From: an uncultured Cohaesibacter sp.
Lineage (GTDB): Bacteria > Pseudomonadota > Alphaproteobacteria > Rhizobiales > Cohaesibacteraceae
DNA: 64,000 nucleotides
Assembly: GCF_963662805.1 (NCBI RefSeq)
Contig: NZ_OY759869.1
Coordinates: 364,001-428,000 of the forward strand
Direction of reading: 5' to 3'
Shown here: positions 16,741 through 26,111 of the stretch, one piece after another
Position numbering within the stretch: the stretch's first letter is position 1
Layout: each line of letters begins with the position of its first letter
Made by a program: the position numbers and the translations under genes
Notes under the pieces: generated by a model
Database searches by the model: none
Told to the model about the DNA's origin: nothing
What the model saw: only the letters and a program-made list of their open reading frames with translations

Positions 16741-17667
16741 TCAAGCTTGCGGGGTCCTGAATTGGGTTGCCTTTCGAACATCATGGATGATTTTGCGAGA
16801 AAGACGTTCGGCAGCGGGCGATAGATATTGATTGCGATGCGTGATGACCGCCATCCTTCTTTCGATGACTGGATCGACAAGGTCAACAATACGCACCTTG
16901 CTGGTATCAACACGAGACAATCTGGAGCTGGGCTGAATTGCGATGCCAAGTCCTGCTTCGGCCATGGCGATGAGCGTTTCGGCTTGAATGAACTGATATT
17001 GGGCGGAAACAGAGAGGTCGTTCTTCTCCATTGCTTCATCCAGAATCTTGCGCATTGCGGTCCGCGGAGAGGACAAAAGCATGGGCAGTTGGCACACCTG
17101 TTCAAGAGTGATTTCGTTGCCCTTCAGCTCGGTCAGTCCCGGTGGGATGAGAGCATGGAGCGATTCCACCATGATGGTATCAAAGTCAAATTCTTCATCG
17201 TCGATCTGCGGGCCAACGGCAAAATCGACTTCTTTATTCTTGACAGCAGCGAACAGGTCACGTGAGGGTAATTCTCTGACTTTTAATGATATCTCGGGAA
17301 ATTCGCGCACAAATGCCGTCAGTACCGGAGGCAGGTAAAAGGCTGCCAGATTTGATGAGGACGCTAGAGAGATCTGGCCTCTTTTGAAATCTCGTGTCTC
17401 CCGAATGCGTCGGATACCCAGTTGCACCTCATAAAGTGCCTTTCGGGCGCTATCCCGAAGAAAAACGCCTTCTTCTGTGAGCTTCACACTGCGAGTCGTC
17501 CGGTCAAACAGCGTGACTTCCAGCTGATCTTCAAGTTGCTTAATTTGAGCACTAATCGAGGAATGAGATCGGTGGAGGATTTCCGCCGCCTGCCGGAAGC
17601 TTCCATATTCCGCAACTGCAAGAAATGTCTGCAGGATTTTCATATTCACGTTACCGATGACATTCAT
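16741..17667 (-). CDS. LysR-family transcriptional regulator
   Basis: A 308-residue LysR regulator. The helix-turn-helix spans about residues 10-45 (LQTFLAVAEYGSFRQAAEILHRSHSSISAQIKQLE in pattern), followed by a standard effector domain. The ATG at 17667 has GGAG seven bases upstream and is preferred over the ATG at 17730. It is divergent from the TctC gene and probably controls the transport/catabolic operon that runs to 25691. Confidence 0.9.
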   Translation of the reverse strand: MNVIGNVNMKILQTFLAVAEYGSFRQAAEILHRSHSSISAQIKQLEDQLEVTLFDRTTRSVKLTEEGVFLRDSARKALYEVQLGIRRIRETRDFKRGQISLASSSNLAAFYLPPVLTAFVREFPEISLKVRELPSRDLFAAVKNKEVDFAVGPQIDDEEFDFDTIMVESLHALIPPGLTELKGNEITLEQVCQLPMLLSSPRTAMRKILDEAMEKNDLSVSAQYQFIQAETLIAMAEAGLGIAIQPSSRLSRVDTSKVRIVDLVDPVIERRMAVITHRNQYLSPAAERLSRKIIHDVRKATQFRTPQA

Positions 17668-18031
17668 TGCCAGTCTCCATTGGTCGGATAATCCAACCAA
17701 AAGGTAGGATTTTACAGCTTGTTGTTCCACTACTGTCTGGATAATCTTTCTTTCGGAGGATCAGACGAGAAAAGTTTAAAAGATATCATTCGCTTATCAG
17801 GGATGAGAGTGGTGGATATCTCTTCAGTCACACCATGACACAAGGGTGGTGTTCGCAGCACATTGGCGAAAGCCATTGCCAATACGATCCGTGAACATTG
17901 GTTTTGTGAGTGAATGAACCGAACCCCGTCTCACTGATCCTGGAGGTGACATTATTTCAAACGGCATTGTGCCTTGCCCGCAGCAATGCCGCCTATTTAG
18001 CCGTAATTCCTGCGGCACAAGGGAGGAAGAA
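17668..18031. promoter_or_regulatory. Divergent intergenic region with a LysR-like inverted repeat
   Basis: This 364-base spacer separates the LysR gene from the TctC gene. An interrupted inverted repeat at 17680-17700 has outer arms TTGG / CCAA and inner arms GGAT / ATCC, close to the LysR start, as expected for autoregulation. The right end has a strong ribosome site (GGGAGGAAGAA) for TctC. Nothing else was recognised in it. Confidence 0.5.
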
Positions 18032-18988
18032 ATGAAGACATTATCTCGGGCGTTATTGGCCGGTATTGGGATAGTCGCTTTTGCAGGGACAGCATCCGCT
18101 GAAGATTTTCCGAGCCAGAAGCTGGATGTTGTTTTGCACGCAAGTGCTGGCGGCGGTACCGATATCACCCTACGGCAGGTCATGCCCGGAACGGAAAAGG
18201 CATTGGGTCAAAGAATCGAGGTTCTTTCCAAACGTGGCGGCAATGGTGTGGTTTCACTGAAATATCTCGAACATGCGAAACCTGATGGCTATACCGCATT
18301 CACTCTGACTGCCAGTCATCTGGCTGCAATCATCTCAGGAAAGACAAGCTTCACACTGGACGACCTTTACTGTCTGGCGCGTCTGACCAATGACCCGCAG
18401 TATTTCATGGCCAAAACCGGCAAGTTTTCGTCAGCGGAAGACATGATCAAGGATATTACCTCGAGGCCGATCAAAATCGGTGGTGATGCCGTGGGCGGCA
18501 CGGATCATCTCTCTGTTGCATCCTTCTCCTCGAAAATGCCTGAAAGCTTCGACTATACGTACGTTCCATTCGATGGAGCACCTGGCACGGCTGCTGCTCT
18601 TGTCAATGGTGACATCGATCTGGGCGTGGTCAACTATTCCGAAGCCATTCCTATGATCGAAGGTGGGCGCATTGAGCCGGTGATGGTTCTGGCGGACGAA
18701 CGTCAGGATGTTGCGCCCAATGTGCCGACGGCCAAAGAGCTCGGCATCAACAGTACATATTCTTCACTTCGCGACATCATGACGCTAACCGCAGTTCCGG
18801 AAGACCGCCGCAAGATTCTCTCCGAAGCGTTTTACGCCGGCACACAAACCGAAGGGTTCCAGAAATATCTCAAGGAGATCGGCCTATCCGGGAAAACCGT
18901 TGCCGCCAGCGAGGCCTGCAATGCGCAGCTTAAGGTTATGTATGACGATACAGCTGCAGCGATGAAAGCCATCGGTCTCTTGAATTAA
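18032..18988 (+). CDS. Tripartite tricarboxylate-type transporter, periplasmic binding protein (TctC/Bug family)
   Basis: A 318-residue Bug-family binding protein with a signal peptide (about residues 1-24, ending TASAEDF). It has the Bug-type features HASAGGGTDITLRQVMPGTEKALGQ, a PDGYT segment and the GAPGTAAALVNGDIDLGV region that contacts the ligand carboxylate. The ATG at 18032 follows GGGAGGAAGAA. It heads the TctCBA transporter. Bug proteins bind carboxylated ligands such as citrate, tartrate, aldonates or aromatic acids. The kinase and dehydrogenase downstream suggest an acid sugar here. Confidence 0.9.
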   Translation: MKTLSRALLAGIGIVAFAGTASAEDFPSQKLDVVLHASAGGGTDITLRQVMPGTEKALGQRIEVLSKRGGNGVVSLKYLEHAKPDGYTAFTLTASHLAAIISGKTSFTLDDLYCLARLTNDPQYFMAKTGKFSSAEDMIKDITSRPIKIGGDAVGGTDHLSVASFSSKMPESFDYTYVPFDGAPGTAAALVNGDIDLGVVNYSEAIPMIEGGRIEPVMVLADERQDVAPNVPTAKELGINSTYSSLRDIMTLTAVPEDRRKILSEAFYAGTQTEGFQKYLKEIGLSGKTVAASEACNAQLKVMYDDTAAAMKAIGLLN

Positions 18989-19013
18989 CTGACAGCAGGC
19001 GGAGAATACAAAA

Positions 19014-19547
19014 ATGGCTATTGTCGAAGAAAGAGGGCAGGTCAGTCGCAATGACAGACCTGTATATGGAATGCCGCGTTTACCAAGAGATGTCTATGTC
19101 GCAATTGGCACCATCATTCTTTGCTGCGCACTGTTGTTCGTTACGACAACCTTTGATCAGGTTCCAAAGGCACTGGCACGTGGCATGCAACCCGCCGATT
19201 ATCCTCGCTATTTGCTCGGCGCCATCATTGTATTGTCCGCCTGCCTTGCCATCCAGTCGTTAGTCAGGCGAGCGCAAAACAGCAAGACAAAAGAGAAGGC
19301 CATTAAAATCCCATCCAATGTATGGAAAACGGGGCTCCTGATGCTGGTTTGTACCGGTGCTTTTCAGATCCTCGGCGCCTTTCCTGCAATGGTCATTGCC
19401 AGTGCTGTCCAGCCAGCACTCTGGGGTCTAAGACGTCCAGTCATGAACGTTCTTTTCGCCATCCTTTTCCCTCTCGCTGTCTACACACTATTTAGCCTGA
19501 TTTTGGGCGTGAGATTCCCTGAGGGTCTCATCCCCATGCCCTTCTGA
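19014..19547 (+). CDS. tctB: Tripartite tricarboxylate transporter small membrane subunit, TctB type
   Basis: A 177-residue protein with about four hydrophobic segments (near 28-45, 62-80, 105-135, 142-160), the length and topology of TctB subunits. It sits between TctC and TctA with gaps of 25 and 11 bases. TctB proteins diverge strongly, so identification rests on context and topology as well as the LPRDVYVAIGTIILCCALLF opening. Confidence 0.85.
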   Translation: MAIVEERGQVSRNDRPVYGMPRLPRDVYVAIGTIILCCALLFVTTTFDQVPKALARGMQPADYPRYLLGAIIVLSACLAIQSLVRRAQNSKTKEKAIKIPSNVWKTGLLMLVCTGAFQILGAFPAMVIASAVQPALWGLRRPVMNVLFAILFPLAVYTLFSLILGVRFPEGLIPMPF

Positions 19548-19558
19548 GGTTCACGAAC

Positions 19559-21037
19559 ATGGATAATCTCATCATTGGCGTGAGTGCAGTTTCTGACCCC
19601 GCCACCCTTCTTTCTGTGCTTTTTGGAACAGTCGTCGGGGTTTTGATTGGAGCTCTTCCGGGCCTGTCAGCGACGATGGCTGTCGCTCTATTGCTTCCCT
19701 TCACGGCAGCCCTTGATCCTATCCCGGCGATTGTCATGCTTGCGGCCCTCTATTGCGGAGCAAGTTATGGGGGGTCCATTACAGCCATTCTGATCAACTC
19801 ACCAGGAACGCCGGCCGCAACGGCTACCGGGCTCGATGGCTATCCCATGGCTCAACGCGGCGAAGCCGGGCGCGCTTTGGGCATTGCCACTGTGGCTTCC
19901 ACGATTGGTGGGATTTTGTCGCTCTTCGTGCTGATTTTTGCCGCTCCGATGCTCGCTGAATTGGCTTTCGATTTCGGCCCACCGGAGTATTTCGGGTTGG
20001 CTCTTTTTGGGCTTTCCATGCTGTCATCGATCAGTGGTGCTTCAATGATCAAAAATTTGATCGGAGGCTTATGCGGGCTGCTGATTGCCACAGTAGGCGC
20101 GGACTTCACCACCGGCGTCGAACGCTTCACCTTTGGCAACTACTATTTGATCGACGGAATCGGCTTTATTCCGGTTATGATTGGACTGTTTTCCGTCTCC
20201 GAACTGTTTGTTCAATCCGGCAATAGCATGAAAGAACGGATTCTGGTCGCCAGTCAGGCCGTAAAGCTGCCGAGTATGGATGACATTCGTGCGAGTTGGA
20301 AAACCATCCTGCGAGGATCAGGAATCGGTACGGTAATTGGCGTCCTGCCCGCTGAAGGGGGTACTGTCGGATCGCTGATTGCCTACAGCCAGGAACGCCG
20401 TCTGTCCAAGCATCCGGAAAAATTCGGGACCGGCATCATCCAGGGCATTGCAGCGCCTGAATCGGCAAACAATGCCGCGACGGGCGGCGCCATGGTGCCA
20501 ACTCTCGCTCTTGGTATTCCCGGTAGTTCGACTACTGCTGTCCTGATTGGTGCGCTCCTTCTGCAGGGCATCAGACCCGGGCCGGCCATGTTTACTCAGC
20601 AACCGACGCTCATTTACTCGATTTTTGCCGCTATGCTGATCGCAAACATTCTGTTTTTCGGTCTTGGGCTTATTGGTGCGAAAGTCTTTGCTCGCATTAC
20701 ACTCATTCCAACCGGGTACCTCTGGACGTCGGTTTTCATCTTCTCGGTGGTCGGCGCCTACTCGTTGAACCAGTCAATGGCGGATGTCTGGATCATGCTC
20801 TGCTTTGGTGGTGTCGGCTATCTTCTACGGCAAATCGGATTTTCCGCCGCCCCTATCATCATGGGCGTGGTGTTGGGAGAAATCGTAGAAAACAGCCTCA
20901 AGCAGTCCCTGCTCATCTTTGACAACAACTGGCTCAATTTCTTCTCTCGTCCCATCTTCGATGGCTTCTTCCTGCTGACGCTGATTGGCATCAGTCTACC
21001 ACTCTTCGGACGGCTTTTACGGTTTGTCCGAACCTGA
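19559..21037 (+). CDS. tctA: Tripartite tricarboxylate transporter large membrane subunit, TctA type
   Basis: A 492-residue channel subunit with around eleven hydrophobic segments. Family hallmarks are clear: GVLIGALPGLSATMAVALLLP, YGGSITAILINSPGTPAATAT and GALLLQGIRPGPAMF. Length is standard. With TctC and TctB it forms a secondary, ion-driven importer that uses the periplasmic binding protein. It is followed after 74 bases by the dehydrogenase gene of the same operon. Confidence 0.95.
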   Translation: MDNLIIGVSAVSDPATLLSVLFGTVVGVLIGALPGLSATMAVALLLPFTAALDPIPAIVMLAALYCGASYGGSITAILINSPGTPAATATGLDGYPMAQRGEAGRALGIATVASTIGGILSLFVLIFAAPMLAELAFDFGPPEYFGLALFGLSMLSSISGASMIKNLIGGLCGLLIATVGADFTTGVERFTFGNYYLIDGIGFIPVMIGLFSVSELFVQSGNSMKERILVASQAVKLPSMDDIRASWKTILRGSGIGTVIGVLPAEGGTVGSLIAYSQERRLSKHPEKFGTGIIQGIAAPESANNAATGGAMVPTLALGIPGSSTTAVLIGALLLQGIRPGPAMFTQQPTLIYSIFAAMLIANILFFGLGLIGAKVFARITLIPTGYLWTSVFIFSVVGAYSLNQSMADVWIMLCFGGVGYLLRQIGFSAAPIIMGVVLGEIVENSLKQSLLIFDNNWLNFFSRPIFDGFFLLTLIGISLPLFGRLLRFVRT

Positions 21038-21111
21038 AGTCCTCTCAAGTTCAATCGCGTGGTAGTCATTTAAAAATCCCGCGCCAGTTCGCTCCTGAAA
21101 GAGTTTCCGAC

Positions 21112-22560
21112 ATGGTTTATCATCATTTGTACAATAAGTTCACGCAATCCGACACCATTCGGGTCGGCATCATTGGCGCGGGAAGTTATGGCAGTGCAAT
21201 CGTTACTCAGGATCCCTTTACGCCTCTGTTGACGGTCACGGCCATTGCGGACATTTCGCTCGACGCAGCAAAGGGAGCATTCCTTCAGGCCGGCATCGAT
21301 CCCGATACTCTGGTCCATTGCGACAGCGTGGACACCGCAGATGCGGCAATCAGAGAAGGAAAACGGATCTATACAGACCGTTGCGAGATTGTTCTGGCAC
21401 TTGATGGCGTTGATCTGATCTGCGAAAGCACAGGAGTCCCTGAGGCGAGTGCTGATTATGCCCGTCAAGCCATCGCCAACAAAAAGCACGTTGCAATGAT
21501 CACCAAGGACTGCGATGTCGCAATCGGACCAATCCTGAAGAAGCTGGCAACCGAAGCCGGCGTTGTCTACACCCCAGTTGATGGTGATCAGCACGGGCTT
21601 CTCATTCAATTTTATGAATGGGCCAAATCCATCGGTCTGACTGTCATAAGTGGTGGCAAGGCGACCGACGGTGAGTTTGTCTATGATGAAGTGGCGGGTA
21701 CGGTCACGATTTTGACCGACAAACCCATACACGCGCCATCGGTCGAGACAGTTCAGGTGGCACAGGAAGACAGGAAGTATCTGGGAAAAATCCCTCAAGG
21801 CAAAGTGGCGGAATATCTGAAAGAACGCGCTCGCATTCTGTCATCACTGCCACAACCTGGATCATATGACCTGTGTGAAATGACGATTGCTGCCAATTAC
21901 ACGGGCCTCAGGCCCGCTGTAGACACACTTGTTCATGCTCCGTTGCGTATCACCGAAATTCCGGTTGCCTATTGCGAAACAGAGCATGGTGGGATGTTTG
22001 AAGGGGCGGGAATTGTCGATTTGGCAACCTGCTTTCGGGCACCTGCAGAAGCCGGTCTTGGAGGTGGTGTCTTTCTCGTGGTGCGGTGCGACAATGCCTA
22101 TTCGAACCACGTCTTGACGACAAAAGGACAGATCGGCAACTACGACAATACAGCTGCCGTAATCTATAGACCGTATCATCTGTGCGGAATCGAGACATCC
22201 AGCTCCATTCGGCTTGCTGGTCTTCTTAAGATCAATACGGGCTCAGATGTCTATTTGCCTCGTTTTGATCTCGTCAAGGTGGCTGCGAGGGATATTGCAG
22301 CGGGTGAAACGTTCGGCAATGACCATAGTCCACAGTTGACGGCGCGTGTGATCCCTGCAGTTGAGGTGGCTTCGGGCAATCCTGCCTGCGCCCATCTGCT
22401 CACCGGCAATCGAGCAAAGGTCGACATCCCGGCTGGTACTCTGATCACCTATGACATGGTTGAAGAGCCTGAAGCGTCGACACTCTGGGCCTTGCGTCGT
22501 CTTCAGGATGAGATCTTTCTTGGTGAGGCCAATGAGCGGGAAGCGGATTATGTCGCCTAA
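21112..22560 (+). CDS. NAD(P)-dependent oxidoreductase with C-terminal SAF domain
   Basis: A 482-residue protein. The N-terminal Rossmann segment reads RVGIIGAGSYGSAIV (about residues 17-31), and a homoserine-dehydrogenase-like middle domain follows (ICESTGVPEASADYA, TPVDGDQHGLLIQFYEWAK). The C-terminal about 90 residues look like a SAF domain (RVIPAVEVASGNPACAHLLTG, VDIPAGTLITYDMV). Such proteins are often annotated as SAF-domain or homoserine dehydrogenase-like oxidoreductases, and few have a proven reaction. It lies between TctA and the racemase-superfamily gene, whose start it overlaps. A role in oxidising an acid sugar imported by TctABC is the simplest inference. Confidence 0.82.
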   Translation: MVYHHLYNKFTQSDTIRVGIIGAGSYGSAIVTQDPFTPLLTVTAIADISLDAAKGAFLQAGIDPDTLVHCDSVDTADAAIREGKRIYTDRCEIVLALDGVDLICESTGVPEASADYARQAIANKKHVAMITKDCDVAIGPILKKLATEAGVVYTPVDGDQHGLLIQFYEWAKSIGLTVISGGKATDGEFVYDEVAGTVTILTDKPIHAPSVETVQVAQEDRKYLGKIPQGKVAEYLKERARILSSLPQPGSYDLCEMTIAANYTGLRPAVDTLVHAPLRITEIPVAYCETEHGGMFEGAGIVDLATCFRAPAEAGLGGGVFLVVRCDNAYSNHVLTTKGQIGNYDNTAAVIYRPYHLCGIETSSSIRLAGLLKINTGSDVYLPRFDLVKVAARDIAAGETFGNDHSPQLTARVIPAVEVASGNPACAHLLTGNRAKVDIPAGTLITYDMVEEPEASTLWALRRLQDEIFLGEANEREADYVA

Positions 22561-23227
22561 ACCGCGTATTGTCTTGATCCATGCGACGCGGGTCGCCATC
22601 GACCCGATCGAGTCGGCGATGGCCGAGCTTTGGCCTGAAGCAGAGGCTGTCAACTTACTGGATGAATCCCTCGCTTTGGATCGCACCAAGTCTACTGCCG
22701 TAACTCCTGAACTGACCGAACGCATCGCCACACTCGGACGGCACGCCGAGGTCATCGGAGCAGAAGGAATCCTGTATACCTGCTCCGCATTTGGTCTGGC
22801 CGTCGAGACCGTGGCCAAACAAGCGCATGTGCCGGTATTCAAGCCGAATGAGGCGATGTTTGCCGGAGCGTTTGAACATGGGGGGCGTGTGGCTCTGATC
22901 CACACCTTCAGACCCGCTGCAGCGAGCATGATCGAAGAGTTTGAAGCAGAAGCAAAAGCCCGGGGTGTGTCTGCAAGAATCAATTCGTTCTTTTGTGATG
23001 GCGCGCTCACCCAGCTTCAACAGGGTAAAGCAGACCAACACGATGCGCTGATTGCGCAAACGGTGGCAGGCATCACTGATTTTGACGTGATCATGTTGGC
23101 ACAATTTTCGATGGCGCGTGCAGGCCTAGCCTGCAGGGAGAAAACCGCCATCCCCGTTTTGACCAGCCCGGAAGCAGCAGTCCTGACCCTGAAACAGGTC
23201 GTAGGGCGAGGGAGGAGGACTTGTTGA
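22550..23227 (+). CDS. Asp/Glu racemase-superfamily protein with one catalytic cysteine
   Basis: A 225-residue member of the aspartate/glutamate/hydantoin racemase superfamily. The first active-site cysteine is present (C78 in LYTCSAFG). At the place of the second, where racemases usually read CTSM or CTGM, this protein reads AQFSM (Q185). It therefore probably does not use the two-base cysteine mechanism of a true racemase; decarboxylase, isomerase or other chemistry is possible, as in single-cysteine relatives such as arylmalonate decarboxylase. The ATG at 22550 overlaps the dehydrogenase stop; an in-frame ATG at 22532 would add six residues. It is followed without gap by the DUF1537 kinase. 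Confidence 0.82.
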   Translation: MSPKPRIVLIHATRVAIDPIESAMAELWPEAEAVNLLDESLALDRTKSTAVTPELTERIATLGRHAEVIGAEGILYTCSAFGLAVETVAKQAHVPVFKPNEAMFAGAFEHGGRVALIHTFRPAAASMIEEFEAEAKARGVSARINSFFCDGALTQLQQGKADQHDALIAQTVAGITDFDVIMLAQFSMARAGLACREKTAIPVLTSPEAAVLTLKQVVGRGRRTC

Positions 23228-24510
23228 TCGGGGTGATTGCGGATGACTTCACCGGCGCAAGCGACATTGCAAACACCTTGGCAAAGGGCATCCCACTGGA
23301 GGGCGGATTGAGAACGGCCCTTTTCTCCGGAGTGCCAAGCCACCCGATCGATGTGGGAATCGAGGCCGGCGTCGTCGCTCTAAAGACCCGATCCGAGCCC
23401 GTAGCCGATGCAATCGCCGACTCTCTGAAGGCGCTCGAATGGCTGCAATCGCAAGGTGCCCGACAGATTATTTTTAAATATTGCTCCACCTTCGATTCCA
23501 CTCCGCAAGGGAATATTGGACCCGTAACAGAAGCACTTGCCAACGCACTTGGCGCTGACGGCGTCGTCATATGCCCAGCCTTCCCCGCCGCTGGAAGAAC
23601 AGTTTATCAAGGAAATCTTTTTGTTTTTGATCGCCTTTTAAGTGAGAGCGGAATGGAAAAACATCCGCTCACTCCGATGACAGATCCAGATTTGCGCCGG
23701 TGGCTTTCGCATCAAGTGACCGAGGCCGTAGGGCTGATTCAGTATCAGACCGTTGCTTTGGGCGCTTATGAAATCGCAAAGGCGCTTAGAGAGCAGTTTG
23801 CGTCTGGAAATCGCTATTCTATTGTCGATACCTTGAGCGAGCGAGATCTTCTTGCAATCGGAAGCGCTGTTGCAGATGAAAAGCTGGTTACAGGCGGATC
23901 CGGTATCGCCATCGGGCTGCCTCACAATTTTATTGCGAAGAATTTCGCGATAGGAACTGCAGCCCAGTCACCTGAAATCACGGGACCTGAAATCATTCTT
24001 GTTGGCTCCTGTTCCAGGGCAACTCTGGGACAAATTGCTTGCCACGCAGAAAACCATCCTGTGCTTGAACTGGATGTCGAGAGCATTATTTGCGGCACCT
24101 TGCTGGTCGAACGGATCCTGGAATTCGCAAAAGAGCATGCTGGCCAAGCTCCTCTGGTTTACTCCTCGGGAACGCCCGAAGAGGTTTCGGCCGTTCAACA
24201 AAAATACGGCAGGGAAAAAGCATCTGCAGCTCTTGATGCATTCTTCTCGGACTGTGCTCGCGGGCTGATTGAGGCCGGTTGCCGCCGCATGGTAGTTGCT
24301 GGGGGCGAAACTTCAGGGGCCGTTGCCAAGGCAGTTTGCACTCTGCTTGGAACAGAAGCCTTGCACATCGGCAAAGAGATTGATCCCGGCGTCCCGTTGC
24401 TGGTCGCAGAGGGGCGGTTCAGACTGGCTATGGCGTTGAAATCTGGGAATTTCGGTTCACGCGAGTTCTTCGACAAAGCCCTCAAAATGATGCAGGCGAA
24501 CAATGCCTGA
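23221..24510 (+). CDS. Four-carbon acid sugar kinase family protein (DUF1537)
   Basis: A 429-residue DUF1537 kinase. The substrate domain opens with LIGVIADDFTGASDIANTL and includes IFKYCSTFDSTPQGNIGPV; the nucleotide domain has VVAGGETSGAVA and ends with LKSGNFGSREFFDKAL. These are the conserved segments of OtnK/DtnK-type kinases, which phosphorylate oxidised threonate, erythronate or related acids. A TTG start at 23221, or at 23224, follows GGGAGGAGG and overlaps the previous stop. It is the only intact DUF1537 gene in the window; a fragment of another lies at 33083. Position after a dehydrogenase and a racemase-fold enzyme suggests the order import, oxidation, rearrangement, phosphorylation. 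Confidence 0.92.
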   Translation: MLIGVIADDFTGASDIANTLAKGIPLEGGLRTALFSGVPSHPIDVGIEAGVVALKTRSEPVADAIADSLKALEWLQSQGARQIIFKYCSTFDSTPQGNIGPVTEALANALGADGVVICPAFPAAGRTVYQGNLFVFDRLLSESGMEKHPLTPMTDPDLRRWLSHQVTEAVGLIQYQTVALGAYEIAKALREQFASGNRYSIVDTLSERDLLAIGSAVADEKLVTGGSGIAIGLPHNFIAKNFAIGTAAQSPEITGPEIILVGSCSRATLGQIACHAENHPVLELDVESIICGTLLVERILEFAKEHAGQAPLVYSSGTPEEVSAVQQKYGREKASAALDAFFSDCARGLIEAGCRRMVVAGGETSGAVAKAVCTLLGTEALHIGKEIDPGVPLLVAEGRFRLAMALKSGNFGSREFFDKALKMMQANNA

Positions 24511-24605
24511 ACAAGCATTGCCCAAACCCGCTAGTGGCGATAAAAGGTCAAGGCGTCTCATATGAGTACAACTGTTTCCCCAGCAGTAAAGTTTCAGCAC
24601 AGCGG

Positions 24606-25691
24606 ATGTTTCCTGTTCCTGAGCAGCTTAAAAGGCACACTCAATTGAAAATCTTTGCAAAATTGGGGCTTTTGGTCATCCTATCCTTGGGGTTGGCAAT
24701 TATCCTTGATCTACTGGGTATACCAGCAGGGCTCCTGCTGGGGCCAATGATTATTGCAATCATATTTGCTGTGAATGGCGCCACCCTCAAAATCTCTCGG
24801 CATCTGTTTGTTTTCGCTCAGGGGATTGTCGGCATCATGATCGCCAACAATCTGCCTGTGACTGTATTTGGTGAGATCTGGCAAGACTGGCCAGTTTTTC
24901 TGTTTGGTACGATGTCGACTGTCATTGCCTCCAGCCTGCTGGGCTGGGCCATGGCTCGAACTGGACTGTTGCCAGGCACGACAGCGATTTGGGGGTCGTC
25001 ACCTGGAGGCGCCACACTCATGACATTGATGAGTGAGTCCTACGGCGCAGACATGCGACTGGTTGCTTTCATGCAGTACATGCGGGTTTTGGGGTGCGTT
25101 GTGACGGCGTCTTTGGTTGCGCTGTATCTGGGAGTACCTTCATCTACACACGATATTTTTGAGCTTCCCGGCATCGCAGACTGGTTTTTCGCCATTCCGC
25201 CGATCATCATTGCGTTCGTTGTTTCAGCAGTAGGGGTGAGGTCAAGACTTCCCGGGGGTGCGATACTGCTGCCTATGGCTGCAGGCATCGCCATTAAGAT
25301 TTTCTGGCCGATCGCTCTTGCCCTTCCATTGCCAATCCTCGCGTTGAGCTATGCTATTATCGGCTGGTCGATTGGTGCCCGTTTTTCTGTCGACACCTTG
25401 AGACATGCTGCCAAAGCGTTCACAAGAGTGCTGGGCTCTGTGATTTTGCTGATTGTGATATGCGCAGGCATCGGTGCTACACTTACGCTTGTGACAGGCA
25501 TTGATCTTCTCACAACATTGCTGGCAACAAGCCCGGGCGGTTTGGACGCCATAGCGATCATTGCGGCATCCACTCACGTTGACGTGCCGTTCGTATTGGC
25601 AATGCAGACATGTCGGTATCTGGTCGTTGCCTTTGTCGCGCCCGTCTTGGCGCGCGCGTTGTCAAAACAAAGCAGCGCAGTGCAACGATGA
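24606..25691 (+). CDS. AbrB-family membrane protein (duplicated AbrB membrane domain)
   Basis: About 361 residues with ten or so hydrophobic segments and the twice-repeated AbrB membrane module: GIPAGLLLGPMIIAIIF in the first half and a similar SRLPGGAILLPMAAGIAIK in the second. A GSSPGGATLMTLMSESYGAD / TSPGGLDAIAIIAAST pair marks the two repeats. Members are annotated as AbrB family transporters or putative ammonia monooxygenase; real functions are mostly unknown but transport is likely. The start is uncertain: GTG 24534 or TTG 24643 are also in frame. A separate frame beginning with the ATG at 24502, overlapping the kinase stop, ends after 20 codons and may be the relic of an older coupled start. 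Confidence 0.75.
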   Translation: MFPVPEQLKRHTQLKIFAKLGLLVILSLGLAIILDLLGIPAGLLLGPMIIAIIFAVNGATLKISRHLFVFAQGIVGIMIANNLPVTVFGEIWQDWPVFLFGTMSTVIASSLLGWAMARTGLLPGTTAIWGSSPGGATLMTLMSESYGADMRLVAFMQYMRVLGCVVTASLVALYLGVPSSTHDIFELPGIADWFFAIPPIIIAFVVSAVGVRSRLPGGAILLPMAAGIAIKIFWPIALALPLPILALSYAIIGWSIGARFSVDTLRHAAKAFTRVLGSVILLIVICAGIGATLTLVTGIDLLTTLLATSPGGLDAIAIIAASTHVDVPFVLAMQTCRYLVVAFVAPVLARALSKQSSAVQR

Positions 25692-26111
25692 TAGAATGGG
25701 GAAGCAGAATGGCCTGTGCGACTTGTCGGTTCAGAAAAGTCCAGCTTATGGAAATGCGACCGCAAATCCGCACGCACACTGTCAAGAATTGGGCATAGAC
25801 CTTTCAATAAGGCCTATTCGGCCAAAGCTGCCATTCGCTGCTGAGTATATGGTTTAAAGCTGCTTCCACATACCTGCCGTTCGAACGCGCTGCAATAATC
25901 AATCGATCAAACGTGGGGTAAGCTGATCTTTTGTTAAGTCGCAGTACTCGCCTTCGCGCATGAAATTAGACAATCTAGAGAGCCCTTTGCATCAACCCGC
26001 ATAGAGAGGTGGTGGCAGGCGACGTTGGTCTTTGGCAGCAAAGCTCTGAGGTTTGATCTTACTCCTGACAGCGCGCCACAATAGGCAAGAAGAAAGCTCC
26101 AAAGGCTCATA
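25692..26111. other. Intergenic region between converging operons
   Basis: About 420 bases between the AbrB-like gene and the LacI gene, which converge. A weak hairpin (AAGGCC / GGCC near 25810) could act in termination. No gene, repeat or RNA was recognised. Confidence 0.4.
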
